Below, piece by piece: positions 9,505-19,650 of a stretch of DNA of 64,000 bases. How positions within the stretch are numbered: position 1 is the stretch's first letter; every line of letters begins with the position of its first letter. The notes below the pieces were generated by a model that was not told where the DNA came from, made no database searches, and was given only the letters and a program-made list of their open reading frames with translations. The position numbers and the translations under genes are program-made. The stretch comes from Desulfosporosinus sp. FKB (lineage in GTDB: Bacteria > Bacillota > Desulfitobacteriia > Desulfitobacteriales > Desulfitobacteriaceae), in the NCBI RefSeq assembly GCF_002196705.1, contig NZ_NADJ01000039.1, forward strand, positions 307,631-371,630, given 5' to 3'.

Positions 9505-12500
9505 TCAGTATTGCATTTCTGCAAAACGCTTTAAAGTTTGGTATTTATCCCGAGCATGGCCCTCGGCAACGTTGAACATTTCTTGTGCGACATCCGGGAA
9601 TACGTTTAGCAGAGAAGAGTATCGGATTTCGCCCTTTAAGAAGTCTTGGAAAGAAGCCGTAGGCTCTTTGGAGTCAAGTGTGAATGGGTTCTTTCCTTGA
9701 TCTTTAAGGCGGGGGTCAAAGCGCCAGAGATGCCAATAACCGGCTTCGACAGCCTTTTTCTGTTCAAGGATACTTGTTCCCATTCCGGATTTGATCCCAT
9801 GGTTTATGCAAGAAGCATAGGCAATAATGATCGAAGGGCCATGATAACTTTCGGCCTCAGCAATCGCCTTAATCGTTTGATTCATATTCGCTCCCATGGC
9901 TATTTGCGCAACATAGACATAGCCATAGGTTGTGGCAATAAGGCCTAAATCTTTCTTGCGGACCTTCTTGCCTGCTGCTGCGAATTTTGCGATAGCTGCC
10001 GTCTGCGTGGCCTTTGAGGATTGTCCGCCGGTGTTGGAGTATACTTCTGTATCCATTACCAGAATGTTTACATCATCACCGCTGGCGATGACATGGTCAA
10101 TGCCGTTATAGCCAATATCATAGGCAAAACCGTCACCACCGAAAACCCAAACAGAGGGTTTGATGAGATAGTCTTTCTTTTCTTTGATTTCACAAAGAAG
10201 CGGATTACCTGCGGCATCTTCACTCTCCATCACTTCAAGCAGACGGGCAGAAGCTCTTTTCGATCCTTCTCCGTCTTCCATATTGTCCAGCCATTCTCGG
10301 AAGGCATCTTTAAGATTCTCGCTGAGAGAACTTTCTAACCCCTGACGCATTAATTGAGCAAGCTTTGCTCGAATCTGCTTAGAACCTAAATACATGCCAT
10401 AACCAAACTCGGCATTATCTTCAAACAGCGGATTCATCCAAGCAGGACCTTTGCCTTCAGCATTAACCGTATAAGGAACCGAAGGAGCGCTGCCCCCCCA
10501 GATTGAAGAACAACCTGTGGCATTGGCAATAATCATGCGATCACCAAACAGCTGAGTTATCAGGCGAGCATAAGGTGTCTCACCGCAACCTGGACATGCT
10601 CCGTGAAATTCGAGAAGTGGTTGGGCAAATTGACTGCCTTTCAGGGACTTAACATCCATAAGATGACGCTTTTCCGCAACATGTTTAATCGCGTATTCCC
10701 AATTTTCGGATTCCATTTCTATTTCATGGTCAGCAGGTTTCATGACAATGGCTTTACCCGGTGCAGGACAAACGTCAGCACAGTTTGCACAACCGGTACA
10801 ATCGAGGGGAGCAACTTGAATACGGTAGTGGTAACCTTCCAGCCCTTTGCCGATCGGTTTCTTAGTTTTGAAAGTATCCGGAGCTTTCTCAAGTTCGCTG
10901 TCATCCAAGAGGAATGGACGGATCGTTGCATGAGGACAAACATAGGAACACTGATTACATTGGATACATTTATCGATTTGCCATTCAGGCAAATAGACGG
11001 CAATTCCCCGTTTTTCGTAGCGTGTAGTGCTTAAGGGGAAGGTTCCATCTTCCACCCCAACAAAGGAACTGGTCGGCAAATCTTCTCCTTCGTGACGCGC
11101 CATAGGCCTTTGTATAGTTTTAACAAACTCCGGTTCATCTTTGACAGGCATTTCCTCATCCGGAACTTCAGCCCAGGAAGCAGGAACCTCCACTTTATGT
11201 AGAGCTTCAATTCCGCGATCCACCGCCTTATGATTCATCTCTACGATGTTGGAGCCTTTTTTGCCATAGACTTTCTGGATAGAGTCTTTGAGGTATTGAA
11301 TAGCGTCCTCAACAGGGATGACATTGGCTAATTTGAAGAAGGCAGCCTGCATGACCATATTAATCCGCCCGCCAAGACCAATTTCCCCAGCGATGGAAAT
11401 AGCATCGATAATGTAAAAATTGATATTGTTCTTAGCGATATATCGTTTTAAAGAAGCCGGTAAATGATCTCCGATTTCTTCAGCACTCCAAGGACAGTTT
11501 AAAACAAATGTTCCACCTTTTTTCAAACCCTTAAGAATGTCATAGTGATAAATAAATGACCTATTATGACAAGCAATGTAGTCAGCGTCAAACACCATAT
11601 AAGAGGATTTAATCGGCTTCTTGCCAAAGCGCAAATGGGAAATCGTTGTACCACCGGATTTCTTGCTGTCATATTCAAAATACCCTTGAACGTAAAGATC
11701 CGTATTATCGCCAATAATTTTGATGGCACTTTTATTAGCCCCAACCGTACCGTCAGAACCGAGTCCCCAGAATTTGCAGCGTATAGTACCCTCCGGCGAG
11801 GTGTCAACGGTCTCCTCGATAGGTAACGAGGTATTGCTCACATCGTCAATAATGCCAATGGTAAAGCGATCCTTAGGCTGAGCCTTTTTCAAATTCTGAT
11901 AAACAGCGATTATCTGTGACGGAGTAGTGTCTCTGGAACCCAAACCATAACGCCCGCCCACAATTATGGGTTTTGAGGATTCATGATTAAAGATCTGAAC
12001 AATGTCCAGGTATAGAGGTTCCCCCGTCGAACCTGGTTCTTTTGTCCGATCAAGAACGGCAATTTTTTTAACAGATTTAGGCAAAACATCAAAAAAGTAT
12101 TTTTTGGAGAATGGACGATATAAATGTACTTTTATAAGCCCGACCTTTTCTCCCCGCTGGGCTAAGAAGTCTATAGTTTCTTCAATGGTATTGCAGACAG
12201 AACCCATGGCGACAATAATCGTTTCCGCCCCAGGATCACCGTAATATTGGAAGGGATGATACTCCCGTCCGGTTACTTTCTTAATCTCTTTGAAGTAATC
12301 TTCAACAATATCCGGAACGGCTTCAAAGAAAGGATTGGAAACTTCCCGGCCTTGGAAATAGATGTCGGGGTTTTGGGCTGTACCTCTGAGAACAGGGTGA
12401 TTGGGATTTAAAGCTCTATCTCTGAATTCTTTAATCTTATCATAATCTACAAGCTTCCCAATCTCGTCGTAACTTGTCGTTTCTATTTTTTGGACCTCAT

Positions 12501-13032
12501 GGGAGGTTCTGAACCCATCAAAAAAGTGCAAAACCGGAACCCTTGATTTAATGGCTGCAAGATGAGCGACAAACCCCAAATCCATGGCTTCTTGAACGTC
12601 ATTTGAGCAGATCATCGTAAAACCGGTTTGCCGGGCAGCATTAATATCTTGATGATCGCCAAAAATTGATAAGGCATGGGTCGCCAAAGCCCTGGCACTA
12701 ACGTGGAATACTGCCGGCACCAGGTTTCCGGCCATTTTATACATCTCGGGAATCATAAGCAGTAATCCTTGAGAAGCAGTGTAGGTTGTCGTCAGGGCTC
12801 CGGCTTGAAGGGAGCCATGAGTTGCAGCGGCAGCTCCTGATTCCGATTGCATTTCAACAACTCTTACAGGTTGATCAAATAAATTCTTCTTGCCGTGAGC
12901 AGCCCATTCGTCAACCCCTTCTGCCATTGGGGAAGAGGGCGTGATTGGGAAGATCGTTGCAACCTCAGTCAGAGCATACGATGCTTCTGCTGCGGCTTGG
13001 TTCCCGTCCATTGTTTTCATTTTCTTAGCCAC
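9505..13032 (-). CDS. nifJ: Pyruvate:ferredoxin (flavodoxin) oxidoreductase
   Basis: This single-chain enzyme oxidises pyruvate with CoA to acetyl-CoA and CO2, reducing ferredoxin. At 1175 residues it has full family length. Domain order is the N-terminal pyrimidine-binding domain (starting DGNQAAAEASYALTEVA), the transketolase C-like domain, the gamma domain, two 4Fe-4S clusters (CIQCNQCSYVCPH near 690 and CTGCANCADVCP near 750), and the TPP-binding domain. The last contains GDGFAYDIGY and MDTEVYSNTGGQ, plus the proximal-cluster CPGCGETPY. The start is GTG with AGGAGG eight bases upstream. The gene is monocistronic with a terminator. It would be the main link from lactate/pyruvate to acetyl-CoA. 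Confidence 0.98.
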   Translation of the reverse strand: MAKKMKTMDGNQAAAEASYALTEVATIFPITPSSPMAEGVDEWAAHGKKNLFDQPVRVVEMQSESGAAAATHGSLQAGALTTTYTASQGLLLMIPEMYKMAGNLVPAVFHVSARALATHALSIFGDHQDINAARQTGFTMICSNDVQEAMDLGFVAHLAAIKSRVPVLHFFDGFRTSHEVQKIETTSYDEIGKLVDYDKIKEFRDRALNPNHPVLRGTAQNPDIYFQGREVSNPFFEAVPDIVEDYFKEIKKVTGREYHPFQYYGDPGAETIIVAMGSVCNTIEETIDFLAQRGEKVGLIKVHLYRPFSKKYFFDVLPKSVKKIAVLDRTKEPGSTGEPLYLDIVQIFNHESSKPIIVGGRYGLGSRDTTPSQIIAVYQNLKKAQPKDRFTIGIIDDVSNTSLPIEETVDTSPEGTIRCKFWGLGSDGTVGANKSAIKIIGDNTDLYVQGYFEYDSKKSGGTTISHLRFGKKPIKSSYMVFDADYIACHNRSFIYHYDILKGLKKGGTFVLNCPWSAEEIGDHLPASLKRYIAKNNINFYIIDAISIAGEIGLGGRINMVMQAAFFKLANVIPVEDAIQYLKDSIQKVYGKKGSNIVEMNHKAVDRGIEALHKVEVPASWAEVPDEEMPVKDEPEFVKTIQRPMARHEGEDLPTSSFVGVEDGTFPLSTTRYEKRGIAVYLPEWQIDKCIQCNQCSYVCPHATIRPFLLDDSELEKAPDTFKTKKPIGKGLEGYHYRIQVAPLDCTGCANCADVCPAPGKAIVMKPADHEIEMESENWEYAIKHVAEKRHLMDVKSLKGSQFAQPLLEFHGACPGCGETPYARLITQLFGDRMIIANATGCSSIWGGSAPSVPYTVNAEGKGPAWMNPLFEDNAEFGYGMYLGSKQIRAKLAQLMRQGLESSLSENLKDAFREWLDNMEDGEGSKRASARLLEVMESEDAAGNPLLCEIKEKKDYLIKPSVWVFGGDGFAYDIGYNGIDHVIASGDDVNILVMDTEVYSNTGGQSSKATQTAAIAKFAAAGKKVRKKDLGLIATTYGYVYVAQIAMGANMNQTIKAIAEAESYHGPSIIIAYASCINHGIKSGMGTSILEQKKAVEAGYWHLWRFDPRLKDQGKNPFTLDSKEPTASFQDFLKGEIRYSSLLNVFPDVAQEMFNVAEGHARDKYQTLKRFAEMQY

Positions 13033-13159
13033 ACTGAGAGCCTCCTCTGAAAAAACTTTGAATCTGGTCTAAATTAGTATTCGTCATTGGAAAACTCTCA
13101 TACATGTTTTAAGGAAAAAAAGCAAATTCAAGACCCAATGTCAATAATCCGTTTGTTAT

Positions 13160-13211
13160 TAATAAGAAGATTCTCCTGAAAAGCTCTCAAAAAGGACTTT
13201 TCAGGAGAATC
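13160..13211 (-). terminator. Terminator of the glycosyltransferase operon
   Basis: A 15-bp stem, GATTCTCCTGAAAAG paired with CTTTTCAGGAGAATC, lies four bases after the stop of the last gene, followed on the minus strand by TTCTTATTA. Confidence 0.8.
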
Positions 13212-13214
13212 TAC

Positions 13215-14831
13215 CTAATCGTAAATATTTTTCCCACACACAATTTTAATAAGGTATAAAAACAAACAAAGATTCAAAATTGAAGTCATCACCGGTATAG
13301 TACTAAAAGCCGCTTGGTTAATACCCTCGTTGGTTTGGCAAAGAATAAGGTAGGTATTGACAAACCCCGTAACACTTACCCCTATTGACAATAACATAAA
13401 CCGCTTATCCTTGGTATAAATAAATGCCAGAAGCGCCAGGGCTGCTGCAGGAAACAAATACCGCTCATGCATGCTGGCCGAAAAAAGAAAGACGCCGGAT
13501 ATCAAAATGAGAGCTGAAACCGAAAGAAAACTCTCCTTCTTGCTTTTAGCAAATACGAACCAAGCCAACAAGGTTACAAGAACAATGAAAATCAATCCCC
13601 AACTATGATAGTTTAAGAACAAGAAGGGCAAGGTGTCTTTTTTATAGTTAGCGCCCAATAAATAAAAGAAATTAAAAGCATTGACAGATGCATAAGGATA
13701 TTCACCCAAAGTACTTGTAAAGAGCTTAACAATCCAGAGGGGATTTTGCTGAAGTGAAAACGGCAAAATAATTGTTACCGCCGTCAGCAACCCGGAGATA
13801 AGAACTTTACCAATACTTTTTAGGCTTTTCTGCCTTACCAGCTCAAAAAATAAGATGGGAAGGAAAATGATTCCCTGCGGCTTCATAAGGACTGAAGCCG
13901 TGAAAAAGATGGCCGCATAAACGAGTTTTCTTTCCATTAACAAAACTACCGCAGTTACGATAAGCAAAGTAAAGAAGGAATCGACCTGGCCCCAAATAGT
14001 CGAGTTGACAAGAACAGCTGGGTTAAAGATATAGAACGCTGCTACCATGGTACTTAATTCCGCCGAGAGATATTTGCGGGCCAGCTTAAAGAGCAGGAGG
14101 GCAGTGATTATATCCGCCAGGATCGAAGGGAGCTTAAGCAAAATGGTATAATAAGCACTCATCGCTTTGAGACTGCCAATTTTACCGATCAAATATAATA
14201 TGTAAATATACAGTGGAGGATAATCACTGGCATGACGTCCTACGTAGAATTGGGAGAAATTATTGGCTGCTAAGGCGGCCCAGGATTTAAAGGTATTGAG
14301 ATCAAAGGGATGCCCTTCGATAAGGATACCTAAGGCAATTCTAAGTAATAGTCCGGCACAGATCAGAGTCACCATTATAATTCTTTGGTTACTTCTATCA
14401 ATGAGCAGCTTGGCAAGAATCTCTTTATATTTTGGGGAACTTTTAAGAATAAAGAAACTAACTAGAGCTGCCAGGAAAAATAATACGGTGTAGGCAACGA
14501 CCTGAACGGTAAAGCTATTACCCGCATTGCTTCTTCTGCCTGGCCCGGGAAATGTGCCCCGATTAAAGGAACGGCCATTAGAGTTAAATTGCCCGTTGGG
14601 CGAAGCCTGTACTCCATTTTCATGGGGTCTAATTTGATTTTGCCCCTGGTCTGCGGGTTGCCCGCTAAACTGAGGAGTCTGGACGCTCTGAGACTGATTT
14701 TGGGAAAACACTCTGCCAGTGGATGCAGTGTTTGAATTATGATGAACTACAGCATAAAAACACAGAAAAAATGAGGCGGCAATGATCAGAACCGCACTTA
14801 ACCTGAATAAAGACCTCTTGACCGGCAACAA
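13215..14831 (-). CDS. GT-C type membrane glycosyltransferase-like protein
   Basis: This is a 538-residue polytopic membrane protein with roughly ten or more hydrophobic segments and a GT-C-like layout. It has one N-terminal TM, then a long external loop (about 35-100) very rich in Gln, Asn, Gly and Pro, then the multi-TM core. Motifs typical of lipid-linked sugar transferases include DYPPLYIY after the second core helix, the acidic HPFDLNTFKSW loop, IWGQVDSFF and SASMHERYLFP. It probably uses a polyprenyl-phosphate sugar, but donor and acceptor are unknown. TTG is the likely start, with AAGGAG eight bases upstream. It is the last gene of a four-gene operon. Confidence 0.75.
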   Translation of the reverse strand: MLPVKRSLFRLSAVLIIAASFFLCFYAVVHHNSNTASTGRVFSQNQSQSVQTPQFSGQPADQGQNQIRPHENGVQASPNGQFNSNGRSFNRGTFPGPGRRSNAGNSFTVQVVAYTVLFFLAALVSFFILKSSPKYKEILAKLLIDRSNQRIIMVTLICAGLLLRIALGILIEGHPFDLNTFKSWAALAANNFSQFYVGRHASDYPPLYIYILYLIGKIGSLKAMSAYYTILLKLPSILADIITALLLFKLARKYLSAELSTMVAAFYIFNPAVLVNSTIWGQVDSFFTLLIVTAVVLLMERKLVYAAIFFTASVLMKPQGIIFLPILFFELVRQKSLKSIGKVLISGLLTAVTIILPFSLQQNPLWIVKLFTSTLGEYPYASVNAFNFFYLLGANYKKDTLPFLFLNYHSWGLIFIVLVTLLAWFVFAKSKKESFLSVSALILISGVFLFSASMHERYLFPAAALALLAFIYTKDKRFMLLSIGVSVTGFVNTYLILCQTNEGINQAAFSTIPVMTSILNLCLFLYLIKIVCGKNIYD

Positions 14832-14932
14832 TCTTCACACTCCTTAGGTACACTTACTCATCTGACTAACCCGGATCTAAACTCCTGAAAGGTAAAATTA
14901 CACTCTGGAATTGCTTAGACATCAATAGTGTT

Positions 14933-15361
14933 CTAAATTTTAGTTCGCCTATTAACACTTGTGCTATTTGCCGACCGAAAAACCCAAAGACGGCTGCCTA
15001 AAAAATTAATGACTACACTTCCTGCTATGGAAAAAAGCCTGCTTACAAGCATCGAAAATCCCCAAGTGGTGTGAACCCAAAGCAATAGTCCGTAAGTTAG
15101 GGACAGAGTCACTAGATTCAAGACAATAAACTGCACAAGTTGTCTTATAGACTGCTGCTGGGCAGATTCCTTAAAGGTCCATTTCTGATTGAGCAAAAAA
15201 CTGTTCATTACGCCACAGCTGTAAGAAAGAGTATGGGCCGGAAGCAAGGGAATTCCCCAGGCAAAGAGCAAGGCAAAAACGGACAAATCAATAGCGGAAT
15301 TAAGGGTTCCTACGACACAAAACTTAAGAAATTCCTGTTGACGCTTTGTAACCTTTGCCAA
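14933..15361 (-). CDS. GtrA family membrane protein
   Basis: The 142-residue protein has four hydrophobic helices and the GtrA signature: FLKFCVVGTLNSAIDL at the N-terminus and FLLNQKWTFKES in the middle, ending LGSRLWVFRS. GtrA proteins are thought to help flip polyprenyl-phosphate-linked sugars across the membrane. The apparent TTG start lies 38 bases inside the upstream glycosyltransferase gene, so translation is probably coupled. Its partner in the next gene makes the lipid-linked sugar. Confidence 0.88.
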   Translation of the reverse strand: MAKVTKRQQEFLKFCVVGTLNSAIDLSVFALLFAWGIPLLPAHTLSYSCGVMNSFLLNQKWTFKESAQQQSIRQLVQFIVLNLVTLSLTYGLLLWVHTTWGFSMLVSRLFSIAGSVVINFLGSRLWVFRSANSTSVNRRTKI

Positions 15362-16322
15362 TCTTCTTCACTGTCCGTTCATTCTCTTCATTTCTATAAC
15401 ATTCCTGCACGATATATAAGGGACGGTGTCTCGCTTCATCATAGATACGACCGATATATTCACCCATAATTCCCATCATGGTGAGAAGAATTCCCGTTAA
15501 TATAAACTGAGAAGCTAAGACAAGATTCCAGCCGCTGATTGGAGAATGGTCAACTGCCTCAAAGCCAATTAAAAAAAGCAAATATACAAAACCTATAACC
15601 AGGAAAAAAAGCCCGCTATAATTCGCTAATTTGATCGGTTTAAAAGAAAAAGAGGTAAGACCGTCAAGGCTTAGCTTTATCATCTTTCCTAAAGAATACT
15701 TCGTTTCCCCGGCCAAACGGGGATCTCTGCTGTACTCGACGGCAGTTTGCCTGAAACCAACCCAGCTTACCAAGCCGCGCACATAGCGGTTCTTCTCAGG
15801 CAATTGTTGCAAAGCATCACAAACTTTGCGGTCCAGCAAACGAAAATCACCGGTATCGACAGGAATATCAATATCTGTACAGGTACGCAAAATTCGGTAA
15901 AAAAGACGAGCAGTTAGTTTTTTGAAAAGTGTTTCGCCCTTACGCTCACTGCGTTTGGCATAAACGACTTCATACCCCTCCTTCCATTTGGCAATCATCT
16001 CTATAATTAATTCCGGGGGATCCTGCAAATCGGCATCGATAACAACAACCGCAGCCCCGACAGCATAATCCATCCCCGCTGTAATGGCGATTTGGTGCCC
16101 AAAATTACGGGAAAAGGAGATCAACTTTACGGATTTGTCATGATCGCAAAAACCTTTGATAAATTCAACGGAACGGTCTAAGCTCCCGTCATTAACAAAA
16201 ACTAATTCATAAGGTTCTTGGATCGCATCCATAACCTTTTTTAAGCGCCGATAGGTTTGCTCAAGGACAGCTTCCTCATTAAAAACCGGAACCACAATAG
16301 AATAACGCATGTCCGTACTCAT
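15324..16322 (-). CDS. GtrB/YkcC-like polyprenyl-phosphate glycosyltransferase
   Basis: This is a family 2 glycosyltransferase of 332 residues that would transfer a sugar from an NDP-sugar to undecaprenyl phosphate. The GT-A domain (1-230) shows VPVFNEEAVLEQTYRRL, the metal-binding VVIDADLQDPPE and SRNFGHQIAITAGMDYA. Two C-terminal TM helices follow (about 235-257 and 272-295), ending in the GEYIGRIYDEARHRPLYIV tail typical of this group. AAGGAGG lies before the ATG. It sits between the YkcB-like gene and gtrA, as in several Firmicutes. Confidence 0.92.
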   Translation of the reverse strand: MSTDMRYSIVVPVFNEEAVLEQTYRRLKKVMDAIQEPYELVFVNDGSLDRSVEFIKGFCDHDKSVKLISFSRNFGHQIAITAGMDYAVGAAVVVIDADLQDPPELIIEMIAKWKEGYEVVYAKRSERKGETLFKKLTARLFYRILRTCTDIDIPVDTGDFRLLDRKVCDALQQLPEKNRYVRGLVSWVGFRQTAVEYSRDPRLAGETKYSLGKMIKLSLDGLTSFSFKPIKLANYSGLFFLVIGFVYLLFLIGFEAVDHSPISGWNLVLASQFILTGILLTMMGIMGEYIGRIYDEARHRPLYIVQECYRNEENERTVKKIGKGYKASTGIS

Positions 16323-16337
16323 AGTTCTGCCTCCTTG

Positions 16338-18497
16338 TTACGGATTGACTTCATATAAAGTCCCAGCTCCAAACATTCCTCTGCCTCCTTGGAGAGCGCT
16401 TCCCGAGCCGGATTGCCAAGCCGACTGCGGAACTTCCTTGCCATTTTGGCGAATCCAGGATTGAATATCTGAGCTGCCTCTTCCCTGTCCTCCTCCGGAC
16501 AACAGAAAATATTTAACCTCTTTAGCAGCTATCATTTGCTTTAATTTGTCCACCGTAAGAATCGGGTCGGAACCGGAAAAACCACCCATAGCCATTACTG
16601 CCTTTCCGGTTTGGATAATATAAGCTTCCGCCGTACCGGCATTGGCAGCAGCAAACAGGAACTTTTCGCCTGTGTTATGAGCTTCTAAATATGTGACTAA
16701 TTGAGTATCAACATTTTCCCTCATCTGCCCCGGCCCCTGTCCGGGAACTTGACTAAAGGACTGCTCCTGCCTGCCCTGATAATTAGACCTTTGATCTTGT
16801 ACTTGACCGGGTATGGAATCGGCGCCGAAGCCTTGGCGCCCATCTCGCCCTGGCTGGGTTGTCAGCCTGGAGAGACCGCCATGATTGAGTTGAGGCCCGG
16901 CTTCAGGTATCATACTGTTTCCTCCGTAAAGAAGAGGTGTAGAAGCCCAATATAATGGCGCGGCCAGCAAAACAAGCAATCCGCCGATGGCAGCAGTTCG
17001 ACTGAACAAAAGCTGACGTTGCGGAAGCTCTGAGCTTACGGACCTGCTCCTGATTAAAGACAAAGCTAAATACAGGGAAAAGACACATCCCAAAATCCCC
17101 ACGCTTATCGTCCAAATAGAACCAATTTGCAACCGATAGGGCCAAAGAATATAGAGTTGAAATAAGGTTGTACCGAGAACACCTATGGGCAGCAGCCATC
17201 CTTTCCAACCCTCGCGGTTACGATAGAAGCCATAGAACTCTGCCCATCCCGCTCCTGATAAAGCAGCGATAGAAGGCCCCAGCATGATTAAATAGTAGGA
17301 ATGGAAAAAACCCGCAACACTAAAGAATCCCATCATTGGCAGCAGCCAGGCCAGCCAAAACAAACTCTCCTTTTGTTTGTCCGTCAAAAGCTGCTTTCTG
17401 CGGATTCCAATTAATAAACCAAGCGCTGACAACAGGGCAAAAGGAAGCAGCCAGCTGATTTGACCGGACAATTGAGATTGGAAGAGGCGGAAAGGACCGG
17501 CTTTCCCCGTGTTAAACATGCCTCCGCCGCCGAAAAAGCCGCCTCCCTCCGGCCTTGATTGTCCCGTTCGGCCGGATGAATTATTACCGCCAAAAGGGCT
17601 ATTCCGTTGGATACTATTTGGCCTGGCGGCAAAACCTTGATCCGGCGCAAAGCCGCCGGAAAACTGTCCTCTGATACTTTGCCTTTGGTTTTTATTGCCG
17701 CCCGGACCATGTTGCCCGGTTAAACGGGATAAACCGTTATAGCCAAAGGCCAGTTCAAGAACTGAGTTTGTTTGGCTGCTTCCGATATAAGGACGATCCG
17801 CAGGAGGTATACTGTCCACAACCAGAGCCCAGGAAAAGGAAACGACTAATAATACCGCTGTCGAGGCGGAGAGAATGGCTAGTCTTCTCTGCCAATTAAC
17901 CTTAAAAGCCAGCCAATAGAACAGGTAAAAAGCAGGGAGCACCATATAGGCTTGAAGCATTTTAATATTGAATCCCAAACCGACTAGAGCAAAAGCTGCC
18001 ATAAACCAGATTGGTTTACTCGTTCTGGCCCCTCTAAACAAACACCAGGCGGCCGCTAAGAGGGTGAAAACCAACAAGCTGTCGACGTTATTGGTACGGC
18101 TGACAGCAGCTGCAATGGGGGTAAAAGCAAAGATAAAAGCCGAAACTCTAGCCGCTGTTTGACCAAAGGAAGGTTTAACAAGAACATAAATCAGCAAAAC
18201 AGACCCGATTCCTGCAAGAGCCTGGGGCAAGATAACACTCCAGCCATGAACCCCAAACATAGAAGCAAAAAGTGTCTGCACCCAAAAGGCAACCGGCGGT
18301 TTATCAACTGTGACAAATCCCCCTGGATCAAAGGAGGCAAAAAAGAAATTATGGAAACTTTGCAGCATGCTTGTTACTGCCGCAGTATAATAGGCATTGG
18401 CATATTGGTCTTTCCAGATCCCATAAATATTTAAAAACCCGGCGAGTAATGCTGCTCCCAGTAAGAAAGGATCGATGCGCTTGACCTTGGGAATCAT
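16338..18497 (-). CDS. YkcB-like ArnT/GT39-family glycosyltransferase
   Basis: This 719-residue membrane protein is related to ArnT and PMT-type transferases and most like Bacillus YkcB. The DxD-like acidic first loop and the TVDKPPVAFW motif (near residue 62) are characteristic. Multiple TM helices are followed by LAFGYNGLSRLTG and then an extended Gly/Asn/Gln-rich segment (about 262-335). The C-terminal extracytoplasmic region carries a second Gln/Gly-rich linker (about 540-590) and GGGQGRGSSD near the end. It probably adds a lipid-linked sugar to a surface glycan. It is the first gene of the operon, with AAGGAG before the ATG. Confidence 0.88.
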   Translation of the reverse strand: MIPKVKRIDPFLLGAALLAGFLNIYGIWKDQYANAYYTAAVTSMLQSFHNFFFASFDPGGFVTVDKPPVAFWVQTLFASMFGVHGWSVILPQALAGIGSVLLIYVLVKPSFGQTAARVSAFIFAFTPIAAAVSRTNNVDSLLVFTLLAAAWCLFRGARTSKPIWFMAAFALVGLGFNIKMLQAYMVLPAFYLFYWLAFKVNWQRRLAILSASTAVLLVVSFSWALVVDSIPPADRPYIGSSQTNSVLELAFGYNGLSRLTGQHGPGGNKNQRQSIRGQFSGGFAPDQGFAARPNSIQRNSPFGGNNSSGRTGQSRPEGGGFFGGGGMFNTGKAGPFRLFQSQLSGQISWLLPFALLSALGLLIGIRRKQLLTDKQKESLFWLAWLLPMMGFFSVAGFFHSYYLIMLGPSIAALSGAGWAEFYGFYRNREGWKGWLLPIGVLGTTLFQLYILWPYRLQIGSIWTISVGILGCVFSLYLALSLIRSRSVSSELPQRQLLFSRTAAIGGLLVLLAAPLYWASTPLLYGGNSMIPEAGPQLNHGGLSRLTTQPGRDGRQGFGADSIPGQVQDQRSNYQGRQEQSFSQVPGQGPGQMRENVDTQLVTYLEAHNTGEKFLFAAANAGTAEAYIIQTGKAVMAMGGFSGSDPILTVDKLKQMIAAKEVKYFLLSGGGQGRGSSDIQSWIRQNGKEVPQSAWQSGSGSALQGGRGMFGAGTLYEVNP

Positions 18498-18763
18498 AGG
18501 TTTTCAACTCCTTACCGTACATTAATAAATCAATAAAGCTAATTCTTCCTCATCGAGCTAAACACAAGAGCTTAAACACAAGAAATCAAAACTTCGGGAT
18601 AAACCTATGTAACAAATGGTTAACAGAATTTATCCGCAAGAAATTCTACCAGTTAGTATAACCACGCACCCATACTAAGGATATTGCATTTGTATTAAGA
18701 TATTGTGATGACTATGTGGTAGGTATTTTAAGATCCTGTCAAGGTTATTTATCACCCAATAGT
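18498..18763. other. Intergenic region upstream of the glycosyltransferase operon
   Basis: Promoter region of the operon on the minus strand. I see no ORF or repeat. Confidence 0.4.
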
Positions 18764-18808
18764 AAAGAGGTTGACTTATCTCCGCCCGGGAAGATAAATC
18801 AACCTCTT
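18764..18808 (-). terminator. Terminator after the CoA-transferase genes
   Basis: AAAGAGGTTGACTTATCT pairs with AGATAAATCAACCTCTT across a GC-rich loop. The stem is long; the T-tract on the minus strand is short (CTTTACTATT), so it may act in either direction. Confidence 0.65.
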
Positions 18809-18840
18809 CTTATTACTATTTTCGCAAAACTCCTCGCTTC

Positions 18841-19650
18841 TTATTTCATAATGATTCCTTCTGGATCAATGACTTGGTAAAGTAAATCCAATTCTTCATA
18901 AGTAGGTGTCAGTGTTTCACCCTGACATCGCGCAATATTAAGCTCGAAACTGCAGTTTTCCCGGCATTCCTCAGGTGTGAAACCAGGATGAACGGTGTCA
19001 AGGTACATTTCGCCCTGCTCGTCAAAACGATAGACTCCCATATCAGAAATCACAGCGGCCGGACCGCCATTAAAGGCTGGGCCATAGACTTGTTGTTTGG
19101 GAACCCATTCTTTATCCGGCCAATGAGGAATTTTCCAACCCGGCGAGGTGATATAGCTGACTCTTTCCACAAAGCGCCGTTTTTGACCTAACTGAGGCAT
19201 AATTAAAACACTTCTCTTCGCCAGGGAGTGAATATCTGAGTTTCCGCCGCTGCCGGTAAGCCTTTTGCCCGTGGGACCGCCCATAAAGGTGCAGTTAACG
19301 TTTCCATAGAGGTCAACTTCTGCCCCTCCCAGATAAGCCAAGTCAACCTTCCCTGACTGGAGCTGCCCGAAGACATCCGTTAAACCATCAGCCACAGCTG
19401 CCTGATAACTGCAGCGGGCATCGGCTACCGAGGTCGGCAGATCAATGGGTCTGCCGTCAATTGAACCTGATTCATAAATGCATACAGCTGTAGGAGCTTG
19501 AGTATGCTGAGCAACCATGATCGCTAACATCGGCAAACCGGTCCCTGCAAAGACAATTTCACCATCCTTAACTTCTCGAGCAGCAGCACAGGCTAAGAGA
19601 TCCATGGGCTTAAATTCGCCGGGTTTAGAATATCCTTTTTTGCTCTCCAT
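18841..19650 (-). CDS. CoA-transferase subunit B, glutaconate CoA-transferase type
   Basis: This 269-residue protein is the beta subunit of a family I CoA-transferase. Recognisable features are the FAGTGLPMLAIMVAQHTQAP start, YESGSIDG and YLGGAEVDLYGNVNCTFMG, followed by the RLTGSGGNSDI loop. It pairs with the upstream alpha subunit, whose stop overlaps its ATG by one base (TAATG), giving tight co-translation. The complex moves CoA between a short-chain acid and an acyl-CoA in the cytosol. The acid cannot be decided from sequence; glutaconate, 3-oxoacids and acetate/propionate are candidates. Confidence 0.85.
   Translation of the reverse strand: MESKKGYSKPGEFKPMDLLACAAAREVKDGEIVFAGTGLPMLAIMVAQHTQAPTAVCIYESGSIDGRPIDLPTSVADARCSYQAAVADGLTDVFGQLQSGKVDLAYLGGAEVDLYGNVNCTFMGGPTGKRLTGSGGNSDIHSLAKRSVLIMPQLGQKRRFVERVSYITSPGWKIPHWPDKEWVPKQQVYGPAFNGGPAAVISDMGVYRFDEQGEMYLDTVHPGFTPEECRENCSFELNIARCQGETLTPTYEELDLLYQVIDPEGIIMK

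Noticed and set aside
10603-11034. A 143-codon plus-strand frame opposite nifJ
   Set aside because: It lies entirely inside the conserved nifJ coding region and its product has no family pattern, so it is an antisense shadow.
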